Below, in pieces: positions 49,622-58,340 of a stretch of DNA of 64,000 nucleotides. The stretch's first letter is position 1; each line of letters starts with the position of its first letter. The DNA is from Fimbriimonadaceae bacterium (GTDB lineage Bacteria > Armatimonadota > Fimbriimonadia > Fimbriimonadales > Fimbriimonadaceae). The position numbers and the translations under genes were made by a program. The DNA lies in assembly GCA_019638675.1 (NCBI GenBank), contig JAHBTE010000001.1, positions 214,605 through 278,604 on the forward strand, read 5' to 3'. The notes under the pieces are model-generated. The model did not search any database. It saw only the letters and a program-made list of their open reading frames with translations, and had not been told where the DNA came from.

Positions 49622-49885
49622 ATGAACGAACTTTTTGGACAAGTAGTGAAAGCAATGGTGGTTTTAGCCAAAGCAATCGCTGTATCCATGGCGGCAAAAG
49701 AAGCGCCAGTCCAAAAGCCCGTAGTCACAACTTCTCCAAAACCAGCAATCGGTAAATCTTTTGATTGGCGCAACTTAGATCATCTGCCCAAGCAAACGAA
49801 GGAACAAAGAACATTTGTGAATTCAGAAGGGCGCGTTTTTGTGCTCGAATTCGTGAAAAGCCCAACCGAGACGAGCTTAAACTAG
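49622..49885 (+). CDS. Small 87-residue protein, unknown
   Basis: A strong ribosome site (AGGAG, 6 bases before ATG 49622) supports a real gene. The product has an amphipathic/hydrophobic N-terminal helix (VVKAMVVLAKAIAVSMAA, about 8-25), a Pro/Lys-rich linker and a C-terminal segment (RTFVNSEGRVFVLEFV). It may be exported or membrane-associated. Family not recognised. A folded leader precedes it. The 3' end overlaps the RNase HIII gene by 4 bases. Confidence 0.7.
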   Translation: MNELFGQVVKAMVVLAKAIAVSMAAKEAPVQKPVVTTSPKPAIGKSFDWRNLDHLPKQTKEQRTFVNSEGRVFVLEFVKSPTETSLN

Positions 49886-50535
49886 ACTAAAGCGTGGCCA
49901 AGAACTTTTTCCGTAGTCCGGAAGTGAGTCTTGGCCACTTCTCTTAAAATATCTTTGCCTTTTGCTTCCACCAACCGCTTCGCCGTGGAATCAACCCCTG
50001 GCCCGGCTCCTTTTGGCAGTTCCATTCCGACTTCCACACCCAGGCGTCCGAGTCTTCGCAAAAACTCCGCCCGAGCCAAAACGCTGGCGGCGGCGACAGC
50101 AAGATCACTTTCTGCCCGAACCCTGCTTTCTAGCTTGATGTTCAACCCTTTGGTGTTCATCACACGCTGGAGACCAGCGGGATTCGCAAACTGGTCGCTG
50201 ATCACCAGATCGCATTCAACGCCTTCCAAGGCAAGAACATTTTCAATTGCTTTTGCGTGGCCCCATTCCAACATCCGGTTAAGATTCCGCATCTTGGCGT
50301 GCATTTCGTTGTATCGGCTTGGGCCAACGGCAATCACAGAACAAGGGCATGTTTTAGCGATCACTCCCGCCAAAGCGAGTGCCTTTTTATCCGTCAGTTT
50401 TTTGGAATCAATGACGCCTTCTAGCTCCGCATAGTGCCAAGGAGCGACGTAGCAAGCGGCAATAACCAACGGGCCGAAATAATCACCCTTTCCGCTTTCA
50501 TCCACGCCAATTCGCCCTTCTGCCGACATCAGCAT
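49882..50535 (-). CDS. rnhC: Ribonuclease HIII without its N-terminal domain
   Basis: Cuts RNA in RNA-DNA hybrids. The motif DESGKGDYFGPLV (residues 12-24) is typical of RNase HIII; RNase HII has a different motif here. Further catalytic elements are VISDQFAN and the C-terminal GVDSTAKRLVE. The product is 217 residues, shorter than classical RNase HIII (about 300), because the N-terminal TBP-like substrate-binding domain is absent. The start (ATG 50535, or 50529) sits within 80 bases of the DinB-like start on the other strand. Confidence 0.88.
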   Translation of the reverse strand: MLMSAEGRIGVDESGKGDYFGPLVIAACYVAPWHYAELEGVIDSKKLTDKKALALAGVIAKTCPCSVIAVGPSRYNEMHAKMRNLNRMLEWGHAKAIENVLALEGVECDLVISDQFANPAGLQRVMNTKGLNIKLESRVRAESDLAVAAASVLARAEFLRRLGRLGVEVGMELPKGAGPGVDSTAKRLVEAKGKDILREVAKTHFRTTEKVLGHALV

Positions 50536-50608
50536 CAGTATGGCGGACTCAATTAGCGCACCAAGGCTTTTCTCCAGAGCGGAAAAGTGTTTGTATTACA
50601 CTAATTTC

Positions 50609-51049
50609 ATGTTAGATGTGGAATGGCAACAGTTGATTGACCAGATGCGCAGAAACGCAGAGGTGATCAAAGCTTGGAAACCCTGTCCACCCAATCCAGA
50701 GGCAGAACGATGCGAGTTCTGTCGCCATCGCACTCTCGCGCATTTCCGGGCATGCCAAGAAACCTGGCTCCATGCTATCCAAGAGTTCGCGGCCAAACCC
50801 ACGCCCTCGGTGAATTTGCTCCATCCTTGGAAGTCCTTCGTCAAAAATAACTACCAATTAGTGAGTTGGGATGACCACATGACTAGATTTATGAACGACA
50901 GAGCGGCGTGGTTGCTTCTACTCGAAAGCGGCGTAGACCGAACCCTGGGAGGAAAACTATCACGCCAGCCGCAGACAATCGAGAGCCTGACTGGGCGTTT
51001 GGTCGGACACGAAACTCATCATATCGAAGTCCTGCATGATCTCAATTGA
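50609..51049 (+). CDS. DinB/YfiT-like four-helix protein
   Basis: The product has 146 residues of the DinB superfamily: four helices with a metal-binding His set, here TLAHFRACQETW (His in helix 2) and GHETHHIEVL near the end. Members include bacillithiol or mycothiol transferases and unknown stress proteins. I chose ATG 50609: a TACACT box at 50597-50602 puts the RNA start right at it, which would make the transcript leaderless. Extra open codons to 50540 look non-coding. Function not assigned further. Confidence 0.78.
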   Translation: MLDVEWQQLIDQMRRNAEVIKAWKPCPPNPEAERCEFCRHRTLAHFRACQETWLHAIQEFAAKPTPSVNLLHPWKSFVKNNYQLVSWDDHMTRFMNDRAAWLLLLESGVDRTLGGKLSRQPQTIESLTGRLVGHETHHIEVLHDLN

Positions 51050-51084
51050 TTGGTTCGCCTTTTCTCCATGAGATAAAATGAGCC

Positions 51085-51726
51085 ATGGCGAGTAAATTCC
51101 GAGAGCCGTTCAACGCTTGGTCGCACCTTGTTGGGGCTGTGCTCATGGCGATTGGAACAATCGTGCTCGTCATCGGAAGCATTCCAAACCCAATCGCCGT
51201 GATTTCTTTTGCGATCTTCGGATTAGCCGCAACATTTTTATTTGCCAGTAGCACGGTTTATCACTCGTTATCGCTCAAACACGCCTGGCTCCAGCGGATG
51301 GATCACTCATCGATTTACGTGATGATCGCCGGTTCTTACACTCCAATCTGTTTGCTGGCTTTGCCCGCACCTCAAAAGTGGGTTGTTCTTGGTTTGCAGT
51401 GGGGGGTCGCTTTGTTCGGCGTTTTGGTATCTGCTACTCGAGATAAAACCCCGACTTGGCTTCGGTTATTGCTTTACCTTGGCATGGGTTGGATGCTCGT
51501 TTTTGTTTTAGGCAAGTTAGATTCCCGTCTGACCTCTCAAACGATGGGGTGGTTGTTCGCGGGGGGACTCGCTTACACTATCGGTTCGGTCGTGTACGGA
51601 ACCAAGCGACCAAAACTCTGGCCAGGGAAGTTTTCTTCGCACGAGCTGTGGCACTTATTCGTGCTCGGCGGAGCCGCGTGCCACTTTGTCGTGATGCTTG
51701 GGCTATTGGTTGTTTTGGGGTCTTAA
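51085..51726 (+). CDS. Hemolysin III / TrhA-family membrane protein
   Basis: This 213-residue, seven-helix protein of the PAQR-like HlyIII family has the conserved SSTVYHSL (His), MDHSSIYVMIAGSYTPI (Asp/His) and HELWHLFVLGGAACHF (His pair) that form a probable metal site. Bacterial members affect membrane energetics and lipid composition; true hemolysin activity is doubtful. It is followed without a gap by the gene at 51727, suggesting one transcript. Confidence 0.9.
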   Translation: MASKFREPFNAWSHLVGAVLMAIGTIVLVIGSIPNPIAVISFAIFGLAATFLFASSTVYHSLSLKHAWLQRMDHSSIYVMIAGSYTPICLLALPAPQKWVVLGLQWGVALFGVLVSATRDKTPTWLRLLLYLGMGWMLVFVLGKLDSRLTSQTMGWLFAGGLAYTIGSVVYGTKRPKLWPGKFSSHELWHLFVLGGAACHFVVMLGLLVVLGS

Positions 51727-52164
51727 ATGAACTTTGGAAACTGGAGTGAACCTGCTGGGCCTCAACTATTTATCGGGCTGGCAGTTATGTATGTCCTGCT
51801 GTTAGTTTTCTCGTATTTCACGGCAAGATATCTAAGGGTCGTACTTCATAAAATTCTCGATAAGAAAACTGACCATTTGCCCGCAGATTCGCAGCAGAAT
51901 GGCCAAGCACTGAATAATTCTGAATTGACTTCATATCTCATTAGCGTAGTCATTGAAGTTGCCATAGCAAATGCTTTCGTCCACTTGATTTGGTACGGTA
52001 TTGAGCCATTCGTTTTGTACACAGAGCTAAATATTCTTTTACAAAAAAGCTTTACTTCATTACCATTTCTGTTGGCAAGTATGTACACAGTTCAGGCTGG
52101 TTGGGGAGCTCTGATTACCTGGCGGAAATCTCAAAACAAAAAAGAACCTGCCCCCATCGAATAA
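51727..52164 (+). CDS. Small membrane protein, unknown
   Basis: This 145-residue protein has three to four hydrophobic segments (LFIGLAVMYVLLLVFSYFTA; VVIEVAIANAFVHLIWYGI; SLPFLLASMYTVQAGWGALI) and a Lys-rich end. Family not recognised. Its DNA is AT-richer than the HlyIII gene it follows. The last 30 bases of its frame double as the terminator hairpin of the helicase gene on the other strand. Confidence 0.68.
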   Translation: MNFGNWSEPAGPQLFIGLAVMYVLLLVFSYFTARYLRVVLHKILDKKTDHLPADSQQNGQALNNSELTSYLISVVIEVAIANAFVHLIWYGIEPFVLYTELNILLQKSFTSLPFLLASMYTVQAGWGALITWRKSQNKKEPAPIE

Positions 52165-52176
52165 AAAGGCAGGTTC
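52137..52176 (-). terminator. Terminator of the helicase gene, embedded in a convergent gene
   Basis: GAACCTGCC (52144-52152) pairs with GGCAGGTTC (52168-52176). On the minus strand a TTTTTTG tract follows (52137-52143). It lies 16 bases after the helicase stop (52192) and inside the last codons of the gene at 51727. Confidence 0.8.
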
Positions 52177-52191
52177 CAGTAATCAAATGAC

Positions 52192-53382
52192 TTAACGTCG
52201 TCGCTTAGCGTTATTCGGTCGGCCGAAGCGTCGCTTCGGGAATCCCTTGGCCGCTTCTGCTCCGCCCTTCGGCCCGCAATTAGAAAGTGGGCTGACTTCC
52301 ATTTTCGTATCCATCAGCTTTTCGATTGCGCGGACGAGTTTGGCTTGTTCCGGCAGAGCAATCGTGATCGCCTTTCCTTTCGCTCCCGCCCGACCGGTTC
52401 GACCGATGCGATGGATGTAATCATCCGCGTGTTCGGGAACATCGTAGTTGATGACCATCGAGATTTCCTTGACGTCGATGCCTCGGGCGGCGATATCAGT
52501 GGCAACCAATACTCGATATTTGCCTTGCTTGAACCCGGCAAGAGCTTCGCGCCGCTGAGCGAGGGTTCGGTCGGCATGAAGTTCAGCCGCCGTATGACCA
52601 TCTTCGCGGATGCCTTTTGCCAGCTTTCGCGCTCCGTGGCGAGTTCGGGAGAACACCAATACCGTTCCTCGGTTTTCATCCAGCAGTTTGTTGAGCATCG
52701 GACGCTTGTCGTCGAACCGAACGTAAATCAGCTCTTGGTCAACGAGTTCACTGGCGGTGCCCGCAGGAGCGATTTCAATCTTTTCTGGTTGTAGCAAATA
52801 GCGCGATGCTAGTTCTTCAACGTCTTCAGGCATCGTCGCACTGAACATGAGAGTCTGCCGTTGCAGTGGGCATTGACCGAGGATCGTGCGGATTGCCGGG
52901 GCAAAGCCCATATCCAGCATACGATCAGCTTCATCCAAAACGGCTACTCCAACTCGGTTGAGTCGGTAGGTTTTTTGTTGCAGGTGGTCAATCATTCGAC
53001 CAGGAGTGGCGACGACGACCTTATGGCGACCCCGCAGTTGCGATACCTGGCGTGACATTGATTCTCCACCGACCACCAATACGCCTTTCACATTCAGTGA
53101 AAGGAAGGTTTCGGCGATTTGGTGAGCCAATTCGCGAGTGGGGGCGAGAACAAGACCAACTTCGTTTTCGCGCAGTTGTTCAAGCATCGGCAAACCGAAG
53201 GCGAGCGTTTTTCCGGTTCCGGTTTGTGCAATGCCGATGAGGTCGTCACCGCGCATTGCGATAGGAATCGCCTGGGCTTGGATTGGGGTCGGGATCACGA
53301 TTCCGTGATCGGCCAGGATTTCGCACGTTCGACGCGCAAGTCCAAGGGCCGCAAAGCCCGATTTCTGGGTTGTTTGATTCAT
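52192..53382 (-). CDS. DEAD-box RNA helicase (RhlE-like)
   Basis: ATP-dependent RNA helicase of 396 residues acting in RNA decay or ribosome assembly. Motifs in order: Q-motif region (GLARRTCEILADHGIVIPTPIQ), AQTGTGKT (52-59), PTRELA, VLDEADRMLDMG, SAT, VATDIAARGID and HRIGRTGR (about 320). It ends with a short Arg/Lys-rich tail (RRFGRPNNAKRRR) typical of RhlE-type proteins. The 203-base gap to tRNA-Ile may hold a long 5' leader, seen in other helicase genes, but I identify no specific element there. Confidence 0.93.
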   Translation of the reverse strand: MNQTTQKSGFAALGLARRTCEILADHGIVIPTPIQAQAIPIAMRGDDLIGIAQTGTGKTLAFGLPMLEQLRENEVGLVLAPTRELAHQIAETFLSLNVKGVLVVGGESMSRQVSQLRGRHKVVVATPGRMIDHLQQKTYRLNRVGVAVLDEADRMLDMGFAPAIRTILGQCPLQRQTLMFSATMPEDVEELASRYLLQPEKIEIAPAGTASELVDQELIYVRFDDKRPMLNKLLDENRGTVLVFSRTRHGARKLAKGIREDGHTAAELHADRTLAQRREALAGFKQGKYRVLVATDIAARGIDVKEISMVINYDVPEHADDYIHRIGRTGRAGAKGKAITIALPEQAKLVRAIEKLMDTKMEVSPLSNCGPKGGAEAAKGFPKRRFGRPNNAKRRR

Positions 53383-53585
53383 GTTGATGAGGCACGCGAA
53401 TAAGCCGCGTTAAGCTGATTGCCGCAAGCTGTTGCACCTGGTCAACCGGGGCAAACCATCGGGACCGAGCGGCGCAAGCCCATGCTCACCAATTATTGTG
53501 AGATCCTTGCGCAAAGGGGAATGTGACGAAACTTTCGCCAACCAGAGCCAAACCTCAAGCAGAAATGAATCCGAAAGGGGAGACT

Positions 53586-53662
<77 letters not shown>

Positions 53663-53722
53663 GAACGGGAGAGATAATACCCGCCCCACAAAAAATGTTG
53701 TTCAAAGGACCCTAGAATTTTC

Positions 53723-54421
53723 TCAACGTCCCATTAGCATCTTCGGGCGGATGAACAGTTTATAGAGTAAGGCTGGCATATTGTCGCCGTAGCTCATGGC
53801 GAATCTGGGCAAAAGCCGTCGGTCGTCGCTTTCTTTGGCCCACCGCTTTTCTACGGTAAATCCGACTCCAAACCCCGCTTGCTCAATCGCTTTTGATGTT
53901 TCTTGATTGTATTTACCAAACGGTATGCAGAACGTTTCCGGATTCAATCCGCGCTCCCGCATCAGCCAACTGCACTTTTCTATTTGCGCAACTTGCTCGT
54001 CTTGATTTAGTTTAGAGAGATCAAGATGTGAATGGGTGTGGTTACCGATTTCGATTCCTGCCTTCTGCGCCCGTTTGAGTTCGTCCCATCCCGCAAGTTT
54101 TGCCGCTTTTTCCCCGTCCCAGCCAGAATCTTTGCCAACGTATTCACTCACAGCATAAAAAGTGGCGGGGACCCCGAGCTTTTCGAGAACGGGCAAACCG
54201 TTAGCCAATGTCGATTCGTATGCGTCATCGAATGTGAGGCAAATGGATCGCTCAGGAAGCTTGCCGCTAAGGCTTGCCGCCGGAACGACTTTATAGTTAC
54301 GTCGCTGAAAGAACTCAATGTGGGAGGCCAGGGTTTGTGGACTAACGTTGATCCAACGCCCTTCCGCCTGTTCTTCTCCAACCTTGTGATAACACAGCAC
54401 CGCGACCATTCCCAACATCAT
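53723..54421 (-). CDS. Polysaccharide deacetylase family protein
   Basis: This 232-residue NodB-type carbohydrate esterase has the motif ICLTFDDAYEST with the catalytic Asp and metal Asp, then EIGNHTHSHLDLSK giving the His-based metal site (HTHSH), and a C-terminal IPFGKYNQET region. It has no clear signal peptide; the start MMLGMVAVLCYHKVG may act as a weak anchor. The substrate (peptidoglycan, chitin-like or xylan-type acetyl groups) is not decided. It is divergent from the PQQ-repeat gene. Confidence 0.88.
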   Translation of the reverse strand: MMLGMVAVLCYHKVGEEQAEGRWINVSPQTLASHIEFFQRRNYKVVPAASLSGKLPERSICLTFDDAYESTLANGLPVLEKLGVPATFYAVSEYVGKDSGWDGEKAAKLAGWDELKRAQKAGIEIGNHTHSHLDLSKLNQDEQVAQIEKCSWLMRERGLNPETFCIPFGKYNQETSKAIEQAGFGVGFTVEKRWAKESDDRRLLPRFAMSYGDNMPALLYKLFIRPKMLMGR

Positions 54422-54495
54422 ATCTATTCACGCTCAAAATCAGCCGTGACCTTGAGCCTCAGTGGAACGTCGAATGAATAGGAAAATTTCACTTG

Positions 54496-54522
54496 AAGAT
54501 TGCCCGTTAACCTGGCAATCTT
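54496..54522. promoter_or_regulatory. Palindromic operator candidate upstream of the PQQ-repeat gene
   Basis: AAGATTGCC (54496-54504) and GGCAATCTT (54514-54522) are an exact 9-base inverted repeat around CGTTAACCT, and the right arm overlaps the -35 region of the promoter at 54514-54542. This is a typical site for a dimeric regulator. No T-run follows, so a terminator is unlikely. Confidence 0.5.
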
Positions 54523-54542
54523 GCTGCTTCGACCGTTATACT
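54514..54542 (+). promoter_or_regulatory. Promoter candidate of the PQQ-repeat gene
   Basis: TATACT (54537-54542) with GGCAAT 17 bases upstream. The predicted start near 54549 leaves about 28 bases before ATG 54577. The -35 match is weak. Confidence 0.45.
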
Positions 54543-54576
54543 GAGGTGGCCCAATCGGGTGAAAAAAGGACACTTG

Positions 54577-56202
54577 ATGATGCGTTTCAATTTGCGAGCA
54601 CTCCCCGCACTCTGTGCGATTGCCGCCTTCGGTTCAGCCAACGCCGATATTTCTGGCCCTACCCCTCTTGCTTGGCGATGGGCTGAGTCGGCCAAGGTTT
54701 CACCTTCCGGCACCCCACAGTTCGTTGGCAACAATGTCATTGTTGCGGTCGGTGGTCGAATTTACAGTTTAGATAAGTCCAGTGGGAACCTAAATTGGCG
54801 ATTCCCAGCTGGTGAAGCAATTCAAGGGAGCTTCCCCTACGGCTGTGAAGTCCGCAATGGAATGGTAGTTGCCGCCGGCGATGAAAAATCTGTCTATGCA
54901 GTCGATGCTGAAACTGGCGAGTTGAAATGGCAATACGTTTCTCCAGATTCAATTACGAGCAACGTCGTTATTGCTGGTGATGCCATCGGTTTTGTGACTG
55001 GAAAACTTAAGGTCAACCTGATTACGGCTCAAAACGGTCAGCTGATTGGTCAACCGATTACTGAACAAGATCTTGTGCACGGAACGATCGAAGCCTATCA
55101 AGATCAAGTTATTTACACCACTCAACGTGGGAAGATGGTTTCTTTGGACACCACAAGCCTTCGACCGAAATGGGAGCAAAAGTTCAATATTCTTCGTTCA
55201 AACGGAAACTTCACCATTTACGGTGATCGCATTTACGCACATTCGCTCAACTACCTCATCGCTCTCCGCGCTGGTTCGGGAAGCGTGCTGTGGCAACAAA
55301 ATACGGGTAAGGAATTAAGCGGTGCTCCCGCAGCAAACGAAACCGGAATTGCTTCAATGACGGCTCGAGGCGAAGTCTACTTCTTCAATTCCAGCGGTAA
55401 AGCGATGTTCGGTAAGCCGGTTGAAGTTGGCATTCCAGTTTCTTCTCCATCTTTTGTCGGCAATCTTGTTAGCGTTTCGACTGCAAACGGAGCGATCAAC
55501 TTAATCAATCCACAATCTGCAACTGTGGTTTGGAGTTACGTTATTAAACCGATCACAACGAAAGCGGCTGCAAAACCAGCTGGCAATCCTACTGGTGGTG
55601 GAGACACCGGACCTGGAGGTGGTGACACTGGCCCAGGCGGTGGTGGGGCAATTAACCAACAAAACTCAGCACCAGTTGTCGTGGATTACACTCTTGTTGC
55701 TGGATCACCGGCAATGAATGGTAATTCGCTTTTCGTATTAACCCGAGATGCCAGCCTGCTTATGTTCGACAAAGAACTTGGCGTTGACCTGACTCCTCCT
55801 TCAGCAAAAATGCTCTGGCCAAGACCTGGTCAAGAAATTGCTGGCAAGGCCCCGATGGAAATGGTCTTCAAGCTGGAGGATCTTGGAATCGGCATTGATC
55901 CGGATTCAGTCAAGGTCAAAATCAACGGCAAGGATTACATTAGTAAGCTTTCGAACGATGGTTTCTTGAACGTTCTGATTATCACTCGCGGGGCAAATGC
56001 TCAAATCGCTAATGGTCGAGCAACGGTGCAGGTCACTGCAACCGACTGGCTGAACAATACTAGCGTTACCGAGTTTTCTTTGAAAATTGATAACAGCTTG
56101 AATGCTCTTGGCAGCCCACCACGTGATGGCAGTGCAACCGGTCAACCAGCAGGTGGCGGTGGTCGCGGCCCAGCTTCCGGAGGACTTGGCGGCGGCCTCT
56201 AA
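54577..56202 (+). CDS. Exported PQQ-repeat beta-propeller protein with Gly-rich linker
   Basis: The product has 541 residues. A signal peptide (LRALPALCAIAAFGSANA) is followed by repeats typical of PQQ-like (BamB-type) propellers: SLDKSSGNLNWRFP, AVDAETGELKWQYV, LRAGSGSVLWQQN and LINPQSATVVWSYV. A linker with GGGDTGP twice (21-base units) comes next, then a beta domain and a Gly-rich end. It is not BamB by length and tail. ATG 54577 is chosen because AAAGGA lies 6 bases before. It could be an extracytoplasmic binding scaffold. dprA follows after 8 bases. Confidence 0.82.
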   Translation: MMRFNLRALPALCAIAAFGSANADISGPTPLAWRWAESAKVSPSGTPQFVGNNVIVAVGGRIYSLDKSSGNLNWRFPAGEAIQGSFPYGCEVRNGMVVAAGDEKSVYAVDAETGELKWQYVSPDSITSNVVIAGDAIGFVTGKLKVNLITAQNGQLIGQPITEQDLVHGTIEAYQDQVIYTTQRGKMVSLDTTSLRPKWEQKFNILRSNGNFTIYGDRIYAHSLNYLIALRAGSGSVLWQQNTGKELSGAPAANETGIASMTARGEVYFFNSSGKAMFGKPVEVGIPVSSPSFVGNLVSVSTANGAINLINPQSATVVWSYVIKPITTKAAAKPAGNPTGGGDTGPGGGDTGPGGGGAINQQNSAPVVVDYTLVAGSPAMNGNSLFVLTRDASLLMFDKELGVDLTPPSAKMLWPRPGQEIAGKAPMEMVFKLEDLGIGIDPDSVKVKINGKDYISKLSNDGFLNVLIITRGANAQIANGRATVQVTATDWLNNTSVTEFSLKIDNSLNALGSPPRDGSATGQPAGGGGRGPASGGLGGGL

Positions 56203-56210
56203 AGCAATTC

Positions 56211-57251
56211 ATGTATCCGGCCCGGTTCTGGCAGGTCTTTCTGGCGGCTGGGCTTAAGGATGAAAAGGCCCGAGAGTTTCTCAATGCTCTCGGGCCTCAT
56301 GATTCTGACCCCACCGAAATTTTCCTATCTTGGCCAAAGCTCACTGCCCAGGAACGAGCCAATATTAATCGCCCCGATCAAAACAAAGTCCAAAAATTAC
56401 TCAGCCAAGATGTTCAAGTATTGATGCCAGCGGAGTACCCAGATACTCTGCGGCAGGGCGGCTCTCCCCCTCGGGCATTGTTTATACGCGGCACCAGCGA
56501 ATGTTTACACCGACCGAAAATTGGCATTGTTGGTACCCGAAGGGCAACGACCCAAGGAAAAGCCACGGCTCAAAAATTTGCGGAGCGATTGGCCCTTGCC
56601 GGAATGACCATCGTCAGTGGCGGAGCATTTGGAATTGATGCCGCAGCGCACCGCGGAGCGCTCGCGGTAAAAAAGCCGACGGTTTGCGTGCTTCCATGTG
56701 GAGTTGATGTCGCCCAGCCTCCAGCGCATGCTCAGCTTCTTGAAGATATTTCACATAGCGGTTGCTTACTCAGCCCTTATGCAATTGGCACTCCCACACA
56801 ACAGCATCAACTATTAGCCCGTAACCAATTGCTCGCCAGTTTGGTAGATGCAGTCTTGATCATCGAAGCTCCAATCCCCTCAGGTTCGCTGAACACGGCA
56901 TCTCACGCAGCTAATCTAAACCGACCTTTATTCGTTGTACCGGGCAGTATCAATTTAGACAACTATCGAGGGTCACACCAGCTCATTCGCGATGGAGCCA
57001 CCTTAGTTGATCATCCTGATCAAATTCTCGAAGACTTGGGCCATGTGATGGATTTAGCCCCTGACGAGTCGCCCCCTTCCCTGAACGAAGCTCAGCAGAT
57101 CATTTTGGAAATGTTGGGATCAGAAGCAATTACGATTGAAGCCATCTCCGATGAAACTGGTTTGACCACCGCTGAGCTCATGAGTGAACTGACAATGATG
57201 GAATTGGATGGTCTTGTTGCAAAACATTCAGGAGGATATGCTCGAATCTGA
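56211..57251 (+). CDS. dprA: DNA-processing protein DprA
   Basis: Loads RecA on incoming single-stranded DNA in natural transformation. The 346-residue product has the Rossmann-like core KIGIVGTRRATTQGK, SGGAFGIDAAAHRGAL, VCVLPCGVDV and the C-terminal FVVPGSINLDNYRGSHQLI, then a winged-helix end (TTAELMSELTMMELDGLV). With comEA at 19639 it suggests a natural-competence capacity. An 11-bp hairpin lies within its first codons (56266-56297). It shares one base with nagA in a TGATG junction. Confidence 0.95.
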   Translation: MYPARFWQVFLAAGLKDEKAREFLNALGPHDSDPTEIFLSWPKLTAQERANINRPDQNKVQKLLSQDVQVLMPAEYPDTLRQGGSPPRALFIRGTSECLHRPKIGIVGTRRATTQGKATAQKFAERLALAGMTIVSGGAFGIDAAAHRGALAVKKPTVCVLPCGVDVAQPPAHAQLLEDISHSGCLLSPYAIGTPTQQHQLLARNQLLASLVDAVLIIEAPIPSGSLNTASHAANLNRPLFVVPGSINLDNYRGSHQLIRDGATLVDHPDQILEDLGHVMDLAPDESPPSLNEAQQIILEMLGSEAITIEAISDETGLTTAELMSELTMMELDGLVAKHSGGYARI

Positions 57252-58297
57252 TGAGGCTCATCGCAAGCGCATTCGGGCCAAACGGTTGGGGCACTTACTC
57301 CATTGAAAAGGAAGATGGCCAGCCTCCTGTATTTTCCGAAACCTCGCAAAAATCAAGCGATCTTTTCATCCCGGGCTTTGTGGATGTTCATATTCACGGC
57401 GCGTTTGGCATTGACTTCATGTCTGCATCTAGCGAGCAAATTGTTCAACTGGCTGACCAACTCGCACTGAATGGCTACTCAGGATTCCTACCGACCACGA
57501 TTACCGCAACCTACGAACAAACTCGAGCAGCGATAAATCAACTTCCCGAACACCCACTGATTTGGGGGTTCCACTTGGAAGGCCCATTTATCTCGCCCGA
57601 ATATCCCGGTGCCCAACCGCCAGAAGCAATTCAAGATATTCCGTTAGCCGATTCACCGTGGCAAGATTTACTTCACGATCCCCGGCTCAAACTTATCACC
57701 CTTGCGCCAGAAAAGACGGAAACAAAAAATATGATCGAAGACTTAGTTCGGCGTAATGTCATCGTTTCTGCTGGTCATACAAATGCAACGTACTCTGAGA
57801 TTGCTGAATCTGTTGAGTGGGGGCTTTCTCACGCCACCCATACCTATAATGCAATGCGTCCTCTCCACCACCGGGAGGCCGGAACCGTCGGTGCGGCATT
57901 AAATATTGATTCGATTTCTGCGGAGTTAATTTACGATCGACTGCACGTCAGCAAACCAGCGGCGGAGATTCTCCTCAAATCCAAGCCTCATGAAAAAGTA
58001 ATCGCCGTCAGCGACTGCACGATGGCAAAAGGGATCGCACCTGGCACTGAGTTCACGATGTGGGATCACCAAGTCATTGCCGGAGAAGGAGAAGTCAGAC
58101 TCGCCAAAAACAATGCGCTCGCTGGTTCTGCAATCACTTTGCTGGATGCGTTCCGTAATCTCGCCGAAGATTTCGGGCCAGAAACTGCGGTTCGTTTGTG
58201 CTGTTTGAACCCAAGAATCGAACTCCAAATGGATTTAGTGCCTAGCCGATATGTCGTCCTAAACAAAAATTCCTGTATCCAACATCTAGTCTCGTAA
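57251..58297 (+). CDS. nagA: N-acetylglucosamine-6-phosphate deacetylase
   Basis: Removes acetate from GlcNAc-6-P in amino-sugar recycling. The 348-residue product shows DVHIHGAFGIDF, HLEGPFISPE, SAGHTNATYSEI, ATHTYNAMRPLHHREAG and VSDCTM (catalytic Asp). It is slightly shorter than E. coli NagA (about 380). No nagB, nagK or transport gene is nearby, and it is coupled to dprA by sequence overlap. Confidence 0.93.
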   Translation: MRLIASAFGPNGWGTYSIEKEDGQPPVFSETSQKSSDLFIPGFVDVHIHGAFGIDFMSASSEQIVQLADQLALNGYSGFLPTTITATYEQTRAAINQLPEHPLIWGFHLEGPFISPEYPGAQPPEAIQDIPLADSPWQDLLHDPRLKLITLAPEKTETKNMIEDLVRRNVIVSAGHTNATYSEIAESVEWGLSHATHTYNAMRPLHHREAGTVGAALNIDSISAELIYDRLHVSKPAAEILLKSKPHEKVIAVSDCTMAKGIAPGTEFTMWDHQVIAGEGEVRLAKNNALAGSAITLLDAFRNLAEDFGPETAVRLCCLNPRIELQMDLVPSRYVVLNKNSCIQHLVS

Positions 58298-58340
58298 TAT
58301 AATTGGCTTTGGCCTGCAATGAAGCGACCGCTTGGTCTCA

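Noticed and set aside
53383..53585. Possible SRP RNA or other known structured RNA between the helicase gene and tRNA-Ile
   Set aside because: The conserved SRP core (GGAAGGAAGCAGC-like) is absent, and no other known RNA signature was found; it is more likely a long leader.
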